Positions 1 to 10,769 of a stretch of DNA of 64,000 bases are shown one piece after another. Position 1 is the first letter of the stretch. Each line of letters opens with the position of its first letter. The notes under the pieces are model-generated. The model saw only the letters and a program-made list of their open reading frames with translations. It searched no databases and was not told the DNA's origin. A program made the translations under genes and the position numbers. The stretch covers positions 261,543-325,542 of the forward strand of contig SJOL01006434.1 in assembly GCA_004794785.1 (NCBI GenBank). Direction: 5' to 3'. The stretch comes from Opisthorchis felineus (Eukaryota > Platyhelminthes > Trematoda > Opisthorchiida > Opisthorchiidae).

Positions 1-133
1 CCCGAAAGTAGCACGAGGGATGAGATACTCCAAGGTTGCTCAAGCCCAGCCGGGAGCGGTCGAGATGCGTGAACCACGGACCTTCTAGCCCGTAAGTTCA
101 CGCCTTAACCACGAAGCCATCCCAACCCCAACA
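1..133 (-). repeat. SINE-A, tRNA-headed repeat, cut by window edge
   Basis: Read on the minus strand this begins with a GGGGTTGG-type leader, then an A-box-like GGCTTCGTGGTTAAGGCG (plus positions about 102-119) and a B-box-like block in the plus-strand interval 64-80. The body matches the 9108-9296 copy: both share GAAGGTCCGTGGTT and a downstream CCCTCGTG followed by TTCGGG. The 3' part lies outside the window, so no tail or target duplication can be seen on that side. The tRNA-like head plus a shared tRNA-unrelated body is the layout of a Pol III SINE. It is not a functional tRNA gene, because the arms do not fold cleanly. Confidence 0.75.
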
Positions 134-1885
134 GTAATCCAATTCAGCCCACTATTCAGACGTCTTTTAACAGTATTTTGAGCTTACATGTGGTGTACTT
201 TGTATCCATCGCCGTTACTTTAAAGTTGCAACTGCTGGGAATTTGAGCGCCGAACTGTGCGTCGTGATTGTATGAACCCGTGGATGACTTTATTTGGACT
301 TTGACTGCCACAAATCTCATTAACAATCCTGATTTGTAGGTCTGTACTGACTGACTTTTAGTTGCATAGGTAGTCATGAGAAGCCATCTACTTGTGATAC
401 AATATGTTATATGGCACACTTAGTACTGAACTAACTCCCTGGTACCACAGAATGTCTTCATGACGATTTAATGAACTGTCGGTCTCCTTAGCACTAGAAT
501 GAACCAAAAAGAGGAAGCTACAATGAAGAGTAATAGAAAAGGGTCGATCTCTAATAATTGTGAATATTTCACAAGCTTAGTGCGCTTAAGGGAGTCGAAC
601 AAATTTGGATGATTTGGCCTTAATTCTGGAAGAAAGCCTTTTGGGGAACGTATTAGGAGGTGGGTGCGATGTGAGATTGGAAGGAGGTGGAGCACGACTT
701 CAAGCGCCTCCACCACCTGGTTGCATTGAGTTTATTCAGGAAATTGTTGGGCATTTTGCTATCTCTGTGATGCTCTTTTTGACATGGTCTTTGCACTGAG
801 CTCTTTCAGCGGTTCCAATTTTCATCAACATCTTGTTTTTCATTAGATCAAAACTTGCGAAGTTGTGCATGTTGATGATATATGGAAGAGGTCCACAAGC
901 ATCGTACGCTGCACTTTCGTTTCGTATTTCGCTACGTTCTGTGAGAAAAACTGGCTATCACTTGCTTTAGGTCATACGACTTAATACGACGTAATCTTTA
1001 GGCTGTTTTGTGGAGGCAGGCACAGTCTGTCCAAGCCATACAACCATTTTTTAAATGAGTTTTACTACCATGCTGCCAGTAAGGTTTTGAATGAAGACGA
1101 TCATACTCGACGAAAGGTAGTCGGTAAAGCTACTCAAAGATGGAACCGACCTTTGTAACGTGTAATCGTTTTGTCGCGTTCACCAACGTCCATGGAGCAT
1201 CAACACGGACACTGATTTGACTTTCGGTATGGTAACAGCATACCATAGAAATTTCATCACTATGTCACAGTCACCGTGTGTGATTTTCGTGAACAGTTTA
1301 CGCATGCGTACCAATAACACCCAAGACCATTGGCAGATAACTCACTTACTGTATACCGATTAGCAAATAATCATTTTTTTTTTCAGCCGACAAATGGTAC
1401 GTGCTTGTGTGCGCTTCCAATCAGGACTCTCGAAAAACGGCAACATTTGTACTTCAGTTGTTCTACTTGTAAATGACACTCAAAGGAGTCAAATAAAGAC
1501 TTAATACCACAGTAGCAATAGACTATAATGAGATAATATCATAGTACTATCTCATCAGTGGTAATAGTCGAGAAACAAACCTAGGATTTCGTAAAACAGT
1601 GAGCTGAATTTATCTTTGGTAGCACACTTCATGAAATTGTTTGAAGTTCAACCAGCATTTTCAAGAAATCCGCTCACAAATAGAGAAAGTGAATGATGTT
1701 GGTATGTACTAGGATAGCATCGGTCCTGGAGAACCCTCCAGCCAATGTAGTGGTGCAAGTCGGAAAAGTGGAGCCGCTTCTAGATGCAACTTTGGAGCTT
1801 CAGAGAATCGACACAGACAAGATTCTAGAATAGGTTAAAAATTGTGATAAAGGATGTGCACTAAAATATCCCTTGTTGAAACTAG
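134..1885. other. No supported gene
   Basis: Both strands are open at 468-799 around a GC-rich inverted repeat (GGTGGAG...CTCCACC, about 688-717). An 87-codon minus frame (419-156) is polar and protein-like but has no clear splice sites. I would not call either. Confidence 0.5.
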
Positions 1886-2053
1886 GAATAAAATTTTCTG
1901 AGGTGCTTTTAAGCTGTGTATCTTATACCGGACTTATACAAAATACACCAAAAAAGACCATATCTATACTGGAATACTGGAATAACTTATTCGGCCAAAG
2001 TGGACCTCCTTTGTGGGTTGGTCCTCTAATGGGCTATCTACACACGTGTAAAA
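1886..2053 (+). CDS. Candidate internal exon, unknown protein
   Basis: It opens after CCTTGTTGAAACTAG and closes at a GTAAGTA donor. The 168-nt frame is open and phase 1 at both ends, so it could be inserted or skipped without a frameshift. The C-terminal half reads as a plausible protein (GQSGPPLWVGPLMGYLHTC), while the first half is less convincing. No domain is recognised and no neighbouring exon could be joined to it. It may equally be a chance open stretch next to a good donor. Confidence 0.3.
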
Positions 2054-2321
2054 GTAAGTACAAAACCTCGCTAAATTAAAAAATTTAGCAAAGAAAATAA
2101 GATTCATTCTTCATCTAAGAGAACAAGAGGTAACAATAGAGTCTGGGGGCAGAACTGAAAAAAAACTATGAAACACAAATTAATTTTTAGTTTAGTCATA
2201 GTATCGCAAGACTTGTAAGCCACTACAAAAAACTAAGAAGTGTGAAATATTGTGTGATTTACCTGGCTTCGATTGATAGGGATCATCAAATAGATCTGCT
2301 GAATACTGTTACCGAAGGGCA

Positions 2322-2365
2322 GTATATACGTGTACGTATACGCATATGCACATATATGTATATGC
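2322..2365. repeat. 44-bp perfect purine/pyrimidine alternation
   Basis: Every base from 2322 to 2365 alternates purine and pyrimidine, mixing TA, TG, CA and CG steps rather than repeating one dinucleotide. Such tracts can adopt Z-DNA under supercoiling. It lies in a stretch with no supported gene. Confidence 0.9.
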
Positions 2366-3276
2366 CGGTCTTGTTTTCTGCCACAAAGGTGCAATGATGT
2401 AGAGAACGAGACCGTAGCAAAGTGATACACGCGTGTTGTTTCATGGGTGCCTTTGCATAAAATGACGGTGGAATTTTCTCAGTCGGACGCAAAACTCCCA
2501 TTACTATGCGTCCGTTTATAATTGCTTGTATGGTCCTTTATTCTAAAAAACCGTACACGCATGCAAAATCTATTTTTGCTATCTCAGTCAACAGCGGATG
2601 CAAAAGGTAAAACGCGCAATTAAAACGCACAAGATTCTATACATTTGCAATTTGAATTTGCCTGTTTTTGCTTCTAAGGAAAACGTTCCACGTAGAACCA
2701 TGTAAAAAACAACCAAGATTAAACACTGAGAAGTTTTTTATGAGCGCAACCAGCAATCCATGGAATGACACAAAGTCAACTCTCTTCGGTTTTTACACTT
2801 AGATCCAGCTGCACATCTCACCCAATTTTCATCAAACCAATCTTTTAATAAAGCGCATCGGTACCTAGAAAACAACATTTTTGCCGGACGGAATTTTAGT
2901 TGCATTTTCCCATGCAAATAGGCACTTGTCCAGAAGTGCTCTATTGAATAGAGCTGGTTCAAGTACTTTCAAGGAGAAAAATTTGTAGTGCGGTAGTTTA
3001 TCACCGGGTCACACTAAAGCTTTCAGTAATAAAATGAGCTGCATATTCTTCTTTGAGTACAGTGTTAAACCTGAACTGTAAACAGAAGTTTCCGTGGATT
3101 CCGTCATTTTTTTATTTCAGATCAGTAAGCTGATGCCATGAGTTTGCACTTTTTCGGGACATGTTAGGCACTAATGGACGATATGGCCATAACAGAGAAT
3201 TTAGTGATTAACTTGGCTGGGTTTGTCCGATAATATGGGCACCCCATTGATAGCGATATAGAGCTGATTGCCTCAC

Positions 3277-3406
3277 CGATCAATCTGACAAGTTTGTATT
3301 GCGATCGTTTGTCTGCAGACTGACATTCTTTAGACGAGCACATTGAATAACTCTCGGTAGTGCTGGTTTGCTGCTTCGAATGACCAGCAGTCTGAGTGCC
3401 TTGCAT
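3277..3406 (-). CDS. Candidate first coding exon, Ser/Thr/Gln-rich
   Basis: It starts at an ATG at 3406 and ends at a GTGAGG donor, leaving one base (phase 1). The 43 residues are polar, with several Ser, Thr, Gln and Lys and three Cys. Reading through the donor the frame stays open for 80 codons. Another ATG frame (3468-3280, minus) overlaps and is equally open, so the true frame is unsettled. No family is recognised. Confidence 0.22.
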
Positions 3407-3513
3407 GATCTTAAAAAATAGAGCGCCAACCGCATGCTGTCAGTGACAATAAAGTCCCCCAAATTCATGACTGCAAAGAGAGTCCAGGCAAATATTTGTG
3501 TGGCTTTCCTTAG

Positions 3514-3533
3514 GGAGATAAAAGAGTGATTGG
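3514..3533 (+). other. Possible 20-nt microexon
   Basis: A strong acceptor (TGTGGCTTTCCTTAG) and a strong donor (GG followed by GTAAGTAAG) are only 20 nt apart. Twenty is not a multiple of three, so inclusion would shift the frame. It may be two unrelated chance sites. Confidence 0.2.
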
Positions 3534-3759
3534 GTAAGTAAGATATATTCCCGCCTGCCGTTCATTATAACCTTTTACCAAAAAGTTCTTATGTGACAAT
3601 GTTTAAAATGCAAACTCCATTTTTTTGATCTACCATTAGTTTAGTCTGTTCAGGAACTCATGTATACCCTCACTGAAAATTTTCTCCACTTGTTATCGTT
3701 TCGTGACTTCTTCTCTGCTGCACTGTCGGCTTCCTCAAACAAATCTATTTACATCCTCG

Positions 3760-3969
3760 CCGGTGACCCAAACCAATTTACTCATTTCTTCACTCCTTTT
3801 GGCCAGACGGACGGACTCGCACTCAGAGACACGGCCCTAGTGAGAGTTAACCACAGTGCTGGTGGAACACTTGGGTTTTCAGGTGCTGGTTGGGAGATCA
3901 CGGGTCCAAATAACCCCTGAGTTTTGTGAGATGTGCTCTTCTGATGGCGTCTAATAATAATAATAATAA
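3760..3969 (+). repeat. Possible retroelement 3' end with (TAA)6 tail
   Basis: A GC-richer block than its surroundings ends in six TAA units at 3952-3969. Short tandem tails are typical of RTE/CR1-type non-LTR elements. An 86-codon frame spans 3660-3920 (+) but matches nothing I recognise. I found no flanking target duplication, and the left boundary is a guess from composition. Confidence 0.35.
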
Positions 3970-6900
3970 CATAGCGGCTTTCCGCGTAGACTGACTTTAC
4001 TTGCAGGATCAAATTTGGACTGAAAAATTAAAATAATGTGTTCCATTTTTACAGCCGAAAAGCAGACTACGTTTGTTCTCGTCAACAACTGGTCCCTCAG
4101 TGTAGGATGCCACAAAACCACGTTTATTTATAGGGGCCCACACATAATCGACTTTAAGTCGAGTTTGGAATGATTTTGGGGGAATGTTCAAAACACAGCA
4201 GGCTTTAATACGTATCCACCAGAACAATGGAATTGTGTGATGATCTGTAAGAATAATATGCTAAAATGTTTCCCCTAGTTATTAGGTAGATAAGCTAAAT
4301 CCAATTTCAAATCTAAAGCAATCCGTCTCAAATAATGTAAAATACAGGCAAAAATCCCATTTCTTCGCATCTTTCTTAGTTTTTGGATTATTCCAGAAAT
4401 TAACTGGTAATAAAATGGAGTTACTTTTGCCGTTTTAGCATTTTTGTTTTTCTCAAAAAATTAGTCGTTCGTTCGTCACGAACTAGATTTTTTCATAAAA
4501 ATAAAACTGATAGACCTTAACATTTTATAGGTGCTCTTTTATCTTGAAACGTTGTTAGTTGTTTGAGCAAGTTCTGAATATTCTATTTGAGCACATTAAT
4601 GTTAGGAAATAATTACCCATCCATCTGATCGTTTTTCATCTCTTGTCACGTCCTTTTGAATTTTTGTTGTCTGCGTGGCTATCATTCTTCAAAACAAATG
4701 TCTGACCTGTATCCCGATGTCTGAGAAACGGACAACGCTTGCTACGTATGGCAGCTGCCTTTTATAGGTTGCTCAATCATTGTCCTCCATTGTCCTCCGT
4801 TGTGGCAGCAGTGAAAATCCACAAGAAAATTTTCGCCATGTTTCGCAGATAAATGCGCTCATAAGAAAGAGATGTGAGAATACAGACGACCTTAATTTTG
4901 AGGACATTTTAGGCGGTAGTTACGCGTTGATTACGCAATAGACAAGCCGCTAGAATAAAAGCGGTGAACATGTCTACAAAGTTGTTTTACTTCTAGTGCA
5001 TACAAACGTGTTAGTTGCACTGTAAAAACACAAGATAAAAACCCTTGGAAAGGAAGGAAACAACCTAGCATCACTACGGAATCATCAATAACTTTGGGGG
5101 CTAAATAGTGTTTATTGCAAAATTATTTATTGAGATAACAGCCCATTTTTGCCGCATTTGAAAAAACGATGGGTTTTTAGGAGAGCACCACAATTTCTAC
5201 TGTTATCCTATAGAAGCGTGAAAAATGGTATGTAGAGTTTGTCAAGGAATCAGTCATTTAGGTGCTTCTGCCACAGAATTTTCCTCCATACCACTTGAAC
5301 ATCTTTGAAGACAATAAGACGCTGGTACTTGGTTGAAATTGTGGTAGCTAGGGAAAGTTTATTGTTCGTAGATTAGGTAGCTGTTGATCCTTTTGCTTAG
5401 TTTGGGAGTTAGCTTGAAAGAGTTTTGTCACCGGACTAGGAGATACTATCAATTCTTGGTTGGTAATGATGTCACACTGATGTCTCGCTTCCAGTTTTTT
5501 GACTAAACGTTTACAGCTTAATTGGAATAACCGAATTTGTGTAAAGGTGTGCAAACTCCTCCCATTTGCAAAACAGTTTGGGAGTGTTTTCAAGGCATTC
5601 TGGCTTCGGTGTCTTTTGCTTTCTTGAGGCAGTTTTTGGAACTAACTTCTAACTTGTCCTTAGAACAATATATCAAGAAATGCAGCAAGCACTTTGAATT
5701 CGTCCTTTGTTTGTTTGTGCTGTTTACATCAACACAGTTTTGAGCTAGGCCAAAAAACAAGGAATACGTTTTGCTGCACGGAAATTATTGACTGTAGATA
5801 CTCATGATATTTTTGAGGACAGCTAGCTAAGGTCTATTTGCTGATCTTTGTTAACCGTGAGGCTTTATGTATGACGAATTTTGATAATTTGAGCTAAACA
5901 TTGTTACATTTTGCATGAAAGACCTTGACGTTCTACCGTGTGTGGAAGCAGGAGGTGTTGATTTCGGTCTTTTGGATGCGTGCAGTTTGTTTCGATAAAT
6001 ATTCCGACAGCAGTAATACAATCCTGCGCAAATAAATGATGGCACAATGTGGATCATTTTCATTTTTTCATTTTATTGCATTGTAACAATCGACTGCAGA
6101 CATATGTACATGAAATAAGCTCACACACAGGCTGATTCTGCAAAAGTTCTGAGGGTTACATGGTGTTTTAATTCTCTGCTCAACACTACACTGAATATCG
6201 ATCGTCCCGGAGATAGTGGATGCAAGATAGCTATGGAAAAAAGACGCACGCGTGGTTTTTGAACGGGTACAGCGCAGACGTTTGTTACCCGAATAAAACA
6301 CCCAAATCCTGTGCGCACGTGAGAAACCCGAAAAACTCTGAGGCTTCTACGTCCATCTCATGTAGATTCAGCTCCTAGGAACATTTATTCGGTTGCCACT
6401 CAGACAAATTCTGTCGTTATTTGCAGCGCAGCCTTGGTAAGCTGGATCAAATCACCAAGTCACTGCAACAACTCTGCTAGTCGGAGGAAGAGACGTCAAC
6501 CTGATAAACAGGAAACTGTGGTACAGTTTCTCCTGCGATCTACCCGAGCTTCCAACATGTCCTTCGGACGTTAGCTCTAGTATACTCCAACTGTAATTCA
6601 CACCAACAACACTGACCACGTATTGATGGAGGCGAAATTTACAACGCTATGTGACCAACAAGTGGTGTTGACCACCTTGTCTTGCGATGCTGAGAGTTGG
6701 TTTGAAGCTAAATTAGCTGCCCTCAATACACTCTTTTGTTGTTCCTTAATCTGCCAGAAGTGTGCTTTGACAAGCAAAGAAAAACATCATAGGAATCTCA
6801 GAAGTATAGAAACACGGTGATAATAAATCAAGACAAACATTTTGGCACCGTGATTTTGAACAGACGGTTGAATATACTGTTGCAAAACATTACTGAAGGC

Positions 6901-7202
6901 TTACACACTCTTTGTGTTCATAGGTCTCTAAAACGAACCATGTTAATTGGGCTTGAAAATAGTTGGGTCTGTTGAAGATCAATGATCCCGTTTACGTTTC
7001 TATCATATTTTGCTATGATTGTATAAACCCAGCATCGCTTAGCAAATGGGAGAATAGCAAGCCATAGACTTGTGAGTAAGGTGATTGCGCAGTATTTGTT
7101 GAAAAACGGTTTTAAAGTTTTTATCCTTACTAGACTGCCAGTTGAAAACACTATAGTCCACTTTTGTGATGTTTAATTTTCATTCGTTTGTGTGGCACTT
7201 AC
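3970..7202. other. No supported gene
   Basis: Short open frames near 4.0-4.2, 5.3-5.7, 6.1-6.3 and 6.6-6.8 kb lack paired splice sites and are of unlikely composition. A hydrophobic minus frame lies at 7151-6918. I see nothing else. Confidence 0.5.
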
Positions 7203-7230
7203 CCATTAGTCGTGTGACTTCTGACGACAT
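7203..7230 (-). CDS. Candidate first coding exon (MSSEVTRLM)
   Basis: AAAATGTCG gives a good start context (A at -3). After nine codons plus one base comes a strong GG/GTAAGTG donor. Trematode and other metazoan genes often have such short first coding exons. A 65-codon ATG frame just upstream on the same strand (7446-7249) could be its leader or an unrelated small ORF. The next exon was not found with certainty: an acceptor near 7073 gives an open phase-1 continuation but with a modest pyrimidine tract. Confidence 0.3.
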
Positions 7231-7446
7231 TTTCGAATTCTCACACCCCTATCCACTTAAGTCTAAGATCTCACGTATGTACGTTATGTACAACGAAGGA
7301 GATTTTAGTTTTTTAAGGTAATTACTATACCTAACGTGATTCTGAGGGCTTGCAAACTTCTCTATTACCATTTCTAGTGGATATTTCAATAAATACACTG
7401 GAATGGGGCGTAGAAACCAAAGTTCTTTCTCTGTTGTACGTTTCAT

Positions 7447-9096
7447 TCCACATTAGCGGGTGGATGTAAGCGTGGTCGAAAAATTTAGTGTCCGGAATGT
7501 GTAACGGTCAAATAATTAGTTAAACGACTCTGAGTGTAGTTAGCAGAATCCACAACTTCGTGCCCAAAAAGGGCCGATTTAATTTTATCTAACTTTTTTG
7601 GTGATATTGCGGCAGTCGTGTTGATAAAACAGAATTCATGGTTCGATTACAAACACAATAAGTACATCTTTGCGAGAGTGAGTGATTCACAATGGAACTG
7701 TTTCTGACTAGAAGGCTGAAGTGAGTTCTGTCCAATGGCCTTTATATCAACAAATGTACCTATAGTACAAAAGGCAGAATGCCCAAGAAGCACATCAAGG
7801 GATATTTGGTCGACCAAACATGATATCACTTTGTTTTATGGTTATTGGCCTGGTTTTTTCAATAAAACGTCGTAATAATTGATCACAAAACATCTAATTG
7901 CAACAAGGCTGGAGGCTGGACTTTATCCATCATTCAGAATTATTACTAGATGAGACCAGTCAAATAGGTCAGAGTTTCGTCAAGCCTAAATAAGTAATAG
8001 ACTAAAAATAAAGGACAACTAAATGTGATCTAGAAACCCCCATGGTTTTACTGACTGGGCATGGTTAATACGAATTATTGTGAAGCCTATTTGATTCGTA
8101 ATTTGTTTCGTCCATTTTGCTCTGCTTTGCACATCTTGCGACGGATGAGGACTTGCGAAATGGACTCATCCTACAGTACGTTGTTCTCCCGGCATTGTTC
8201 AAAATGAGTCACGATTGAATGCACAGGACAAGAATAACAAGCACCATCGAGTTTTGGGCATCTTTATTTGAGATGCTCGGGAATGTTGATCGTTCGTTTG
8301 TTTGCTGAGCTTTACAATCCGCCTAGAAACGTCTCGTTAGCAGCATAGGAGATATCACCATTGAGTTGTCCGTTGGCATGTTACAGTGTAAGGGTGCGAA
8401 CACAGAGTATCGGTAGGTGTGTTGAATGCTAATAATTTGGTGGGCGTTTCATATCTGAACTGTAATACTGACTCCAACCATAGGTGTTGATGAAAGAATA
8501 CAACCAGATAAGATATTATCCACAATGTAACTGACTAGTGCAGTTCACTGTTTATCTCAAACCTAGATACATCAGTCAAATTTTTAGGCGTGTCCGTCTC
8601 CTTAAACTAATCACACTTCATGAAAGTTAGGTAATCTGTTGCGTTATTTTTCCGCTTTTACTTTGAGCTTGGTCGAAGTGATGCGCAGGAATACACCCAC
8701 TACTGTCAAGTAGGGATGAGACATCACGGTTGGCAGCCATTTTAGTCGAGTAAAATTTGAAAGAAATACAGTGTAACTTGTCTGGAATTTGGTCGGAGGA
8801 TTGCAAGCAAAATAAAACATTGGATTTATTCATTGCTTAAGGTTCTGTTTGACTTCTTCAGACGAAATGTTCCGAGTAACTGTTAAAGAAAGGGTGGCAA
8901 ATTATTGTACTTGAGTATGTGTCTACCAGAATAACCCAAAGAAGCAACGTCAAAGGATTTGTCATGAAACTACTAAAAACGGCTAAAATTCATTGTGGTG
9001 AGGATAAAATGACTGGAGAGGGTTAATAGTAAAAACCGGCATGACGTTGCAAGTTGTGGCTATTTTGACGTGCAGCATAGCAAATCTTCCGGATGA
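7447..9096. other. No supported gene
   Basis: The only hint is an AAAATGGCT start at 8740 (minus) opening 37 codons with a weak GTAAAA donor. The 8140-8400 stretch faintly resembles decayed element sequence but could not be identified. Confidence 0.5.
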
Positions 9097-9107
9097 TGAA
9101 CCAGCAT

Positions 9108-9296
9108 CTGGGGGTTGGATGGCTCAGTGGATAGAGCCCGAATTTACTGACCGGAAGGTCCGTGGTTTAAACCCGACCTCAGCCTCTCGACTTCCTCTGT
9201 CCAGGCTTGTGCAACCTGGCAGCATCCCAGCCCTCGTGATTCCTTCGGGTGGCATGGCAGCTAGGCATCGAAGGGGTGCTACAGCTCAACGGTTTT
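9108..9296 (+). mobile_element. SINE-A, complete copy with target-site duplication
   Basis: An 11-bp direct repeat, TGAACCAGCAT, occurs at 9097-9107 and 9297-9307 and brackets this 189-bp unit. The head carries TGGCTCAGTGG at 9120-9130 (A-box consensus) and GGTTTAAACCC at 9164-9174 (B-box-like). The body is shared with the copy at 1-133, and the unit ends in a short T run. Internal Pol III promoter, short length and flanking duplication together fit a retrotransposed tRNA-derived SINE. An open frame of 94 codons crosses it but is a by-product of the repeat. Confidence 0.85.
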
Positions 9297-9727
9297 TGAA
9301 CCAGCATTTTACTACTCATAAATAGGGGTTTTCAGCTTGAAGGTAGTTTTGAAGTGGTCTAACTCTACATTGGTTTATGAAGGGATCTACTAGTCCGTAT
9401 TGCGGCCAGCAAGCACTACTACGCTCGTTGTAACCTATTCCTGAATATTATTTCGGATTCATCCATGCCTCCCTATATAAACCCTTTCAACTTCAAACAC
9501 CCCGTCACAATTCAAAATCACTCATGCCCACAATAACAGCCTTCCACAGGAAGGCGTGTGTAATCGGCCTGGCAACTGGTTAGCAATGTCTCTGTGGTAA
9601 ACAACCTTAAGCCACGGCTTCCGATTTGATAGTTTACATATAAAGTAAAACAAACTACTTCTTCGTTCCCCATATCTCCATATGCACTCTAAACTCCTCT
9701 GCGATTTACCTACTGGTGCATAAATAT

Positions 9728-9757
9728 CTTCTTGACCGAACTTCTTGACTTCTTGAC
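9728..9757. repeat. Triplicated TTCTTGAC motif
   Basis: Three copies of TTCTTGAC occur in 30 bp. On the minus strand an open frame (9791-9522) crosses it after a CATCACTTACAG acceptor-like site, but I see no convincing exon. Confidence 0.7.
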
Positions 9758-10428
9758 TGGCCCCCTGTAAGTGATGCAACCTTCTCAGCAAATCCGATGT
9801 AGAGATGAGGCAAAATATATATCAAGTTCCGGAAACAATCCACATAGTCACAAGCAGATAGGTGTTTGGGCTCATGAGAAAAGTTTGAATATAGAAGGGT
9901 TACTTCATATCATTGTTGATGTCAAGGACAATGGCTATCTTGCAGCGTAAAATACTCACTGACAATGTTCTGCCAAAAAATCTTTCTTGACAGCCATAAT
10001 ACCAAGCAACTTCACTCATCTTTTTGTCTAAAGGTGTATTAAACTCAGAAGGTAGTTCGCTGTAGTTATGAAAATGATCCTGTAAAGTTGAGACAGTGAC
10101 TTACCGTATTAGTTATTAAACACCGAAAATAGAGGTACAAGATTGCACGCGTAGGCCACAAAATTAAAAACGTCAACTGCTTCGAGATAAAACACATGCG
10201 GCTCATTTTCCCTGTCGTTTGGATACGCACTATGCATAAAGGACCTGCGATAAGAGATGCTGGTTAGTATTCCAAGCAGATCGAATATGCCATCCCGGAA
10301 ACTGCAAGTTATCTATCATGGGCCAGAAATTTGTTACTTTGACCTGCTTAGATTCGGCTTTCTGTTGAAAGGGCTTCACTGACATTTTAGGTTGACTATA
10401 AATCCACTTTGTCGTTTACCTTTAGGGT

Positions 10429-10457
10429 TGCTGCTGCTAAACAGACAAGCAGCAGCA
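10429..10457. other. Hairpin with 10-bp perfect CTG/CAG stem
   Basis: TGCTGCTGCT (10429-10438) and AGCAGCAGCA (10448-10457) are exact reverse complements separated by a 9-nt loop. It has no terminator-like T run and no adjacent supported gene. Confidence 0.85.
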
Positions 10458-10667
10458 GATTTCTTCTGAAGACCAATCTGTAAGGGCGAGTGCTCATCGA
10501 GTAGAAGTGAAATACTGTGCGATATGCGTATCTGGGAATGTCTTGCAGCTCATGCTGCTTTTGAGGTAAACCCTGTTGAAGCTGAATTTTCTCCAAAACG
10601 CAAACGGTCACAGCCTGTCTGGAAAAAGCAGATAATCTGAACGAAAAGTTTTATAAACTTTGGATAA

Positions 10668-10769
10668 ATATAATATAATAATATATATAATATATATATA
10701 TATATATACACAAATNNNNNNNNNNNNNNNNNNNNNNNNNNNNNNNNNNATATATATATATATATATAC
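10668..10769. repeat. AT microsatellite containing a 34-base assembly gap
   Basis: Runs of TA/AT flank unknown bases at 10716-10749 on both sides, so the gap lies inside one AT-rich microsatellite whose true length is unknown. Open frames crossing the gap are artefacts. Confidence 0.95.

Noticed and set aside
9113..9180. Functional tRNA gene
   Set aside because: A and B boxes are present but arms and acceptor stem do not pair, and the unit continues into a SINE body with a target duplication.
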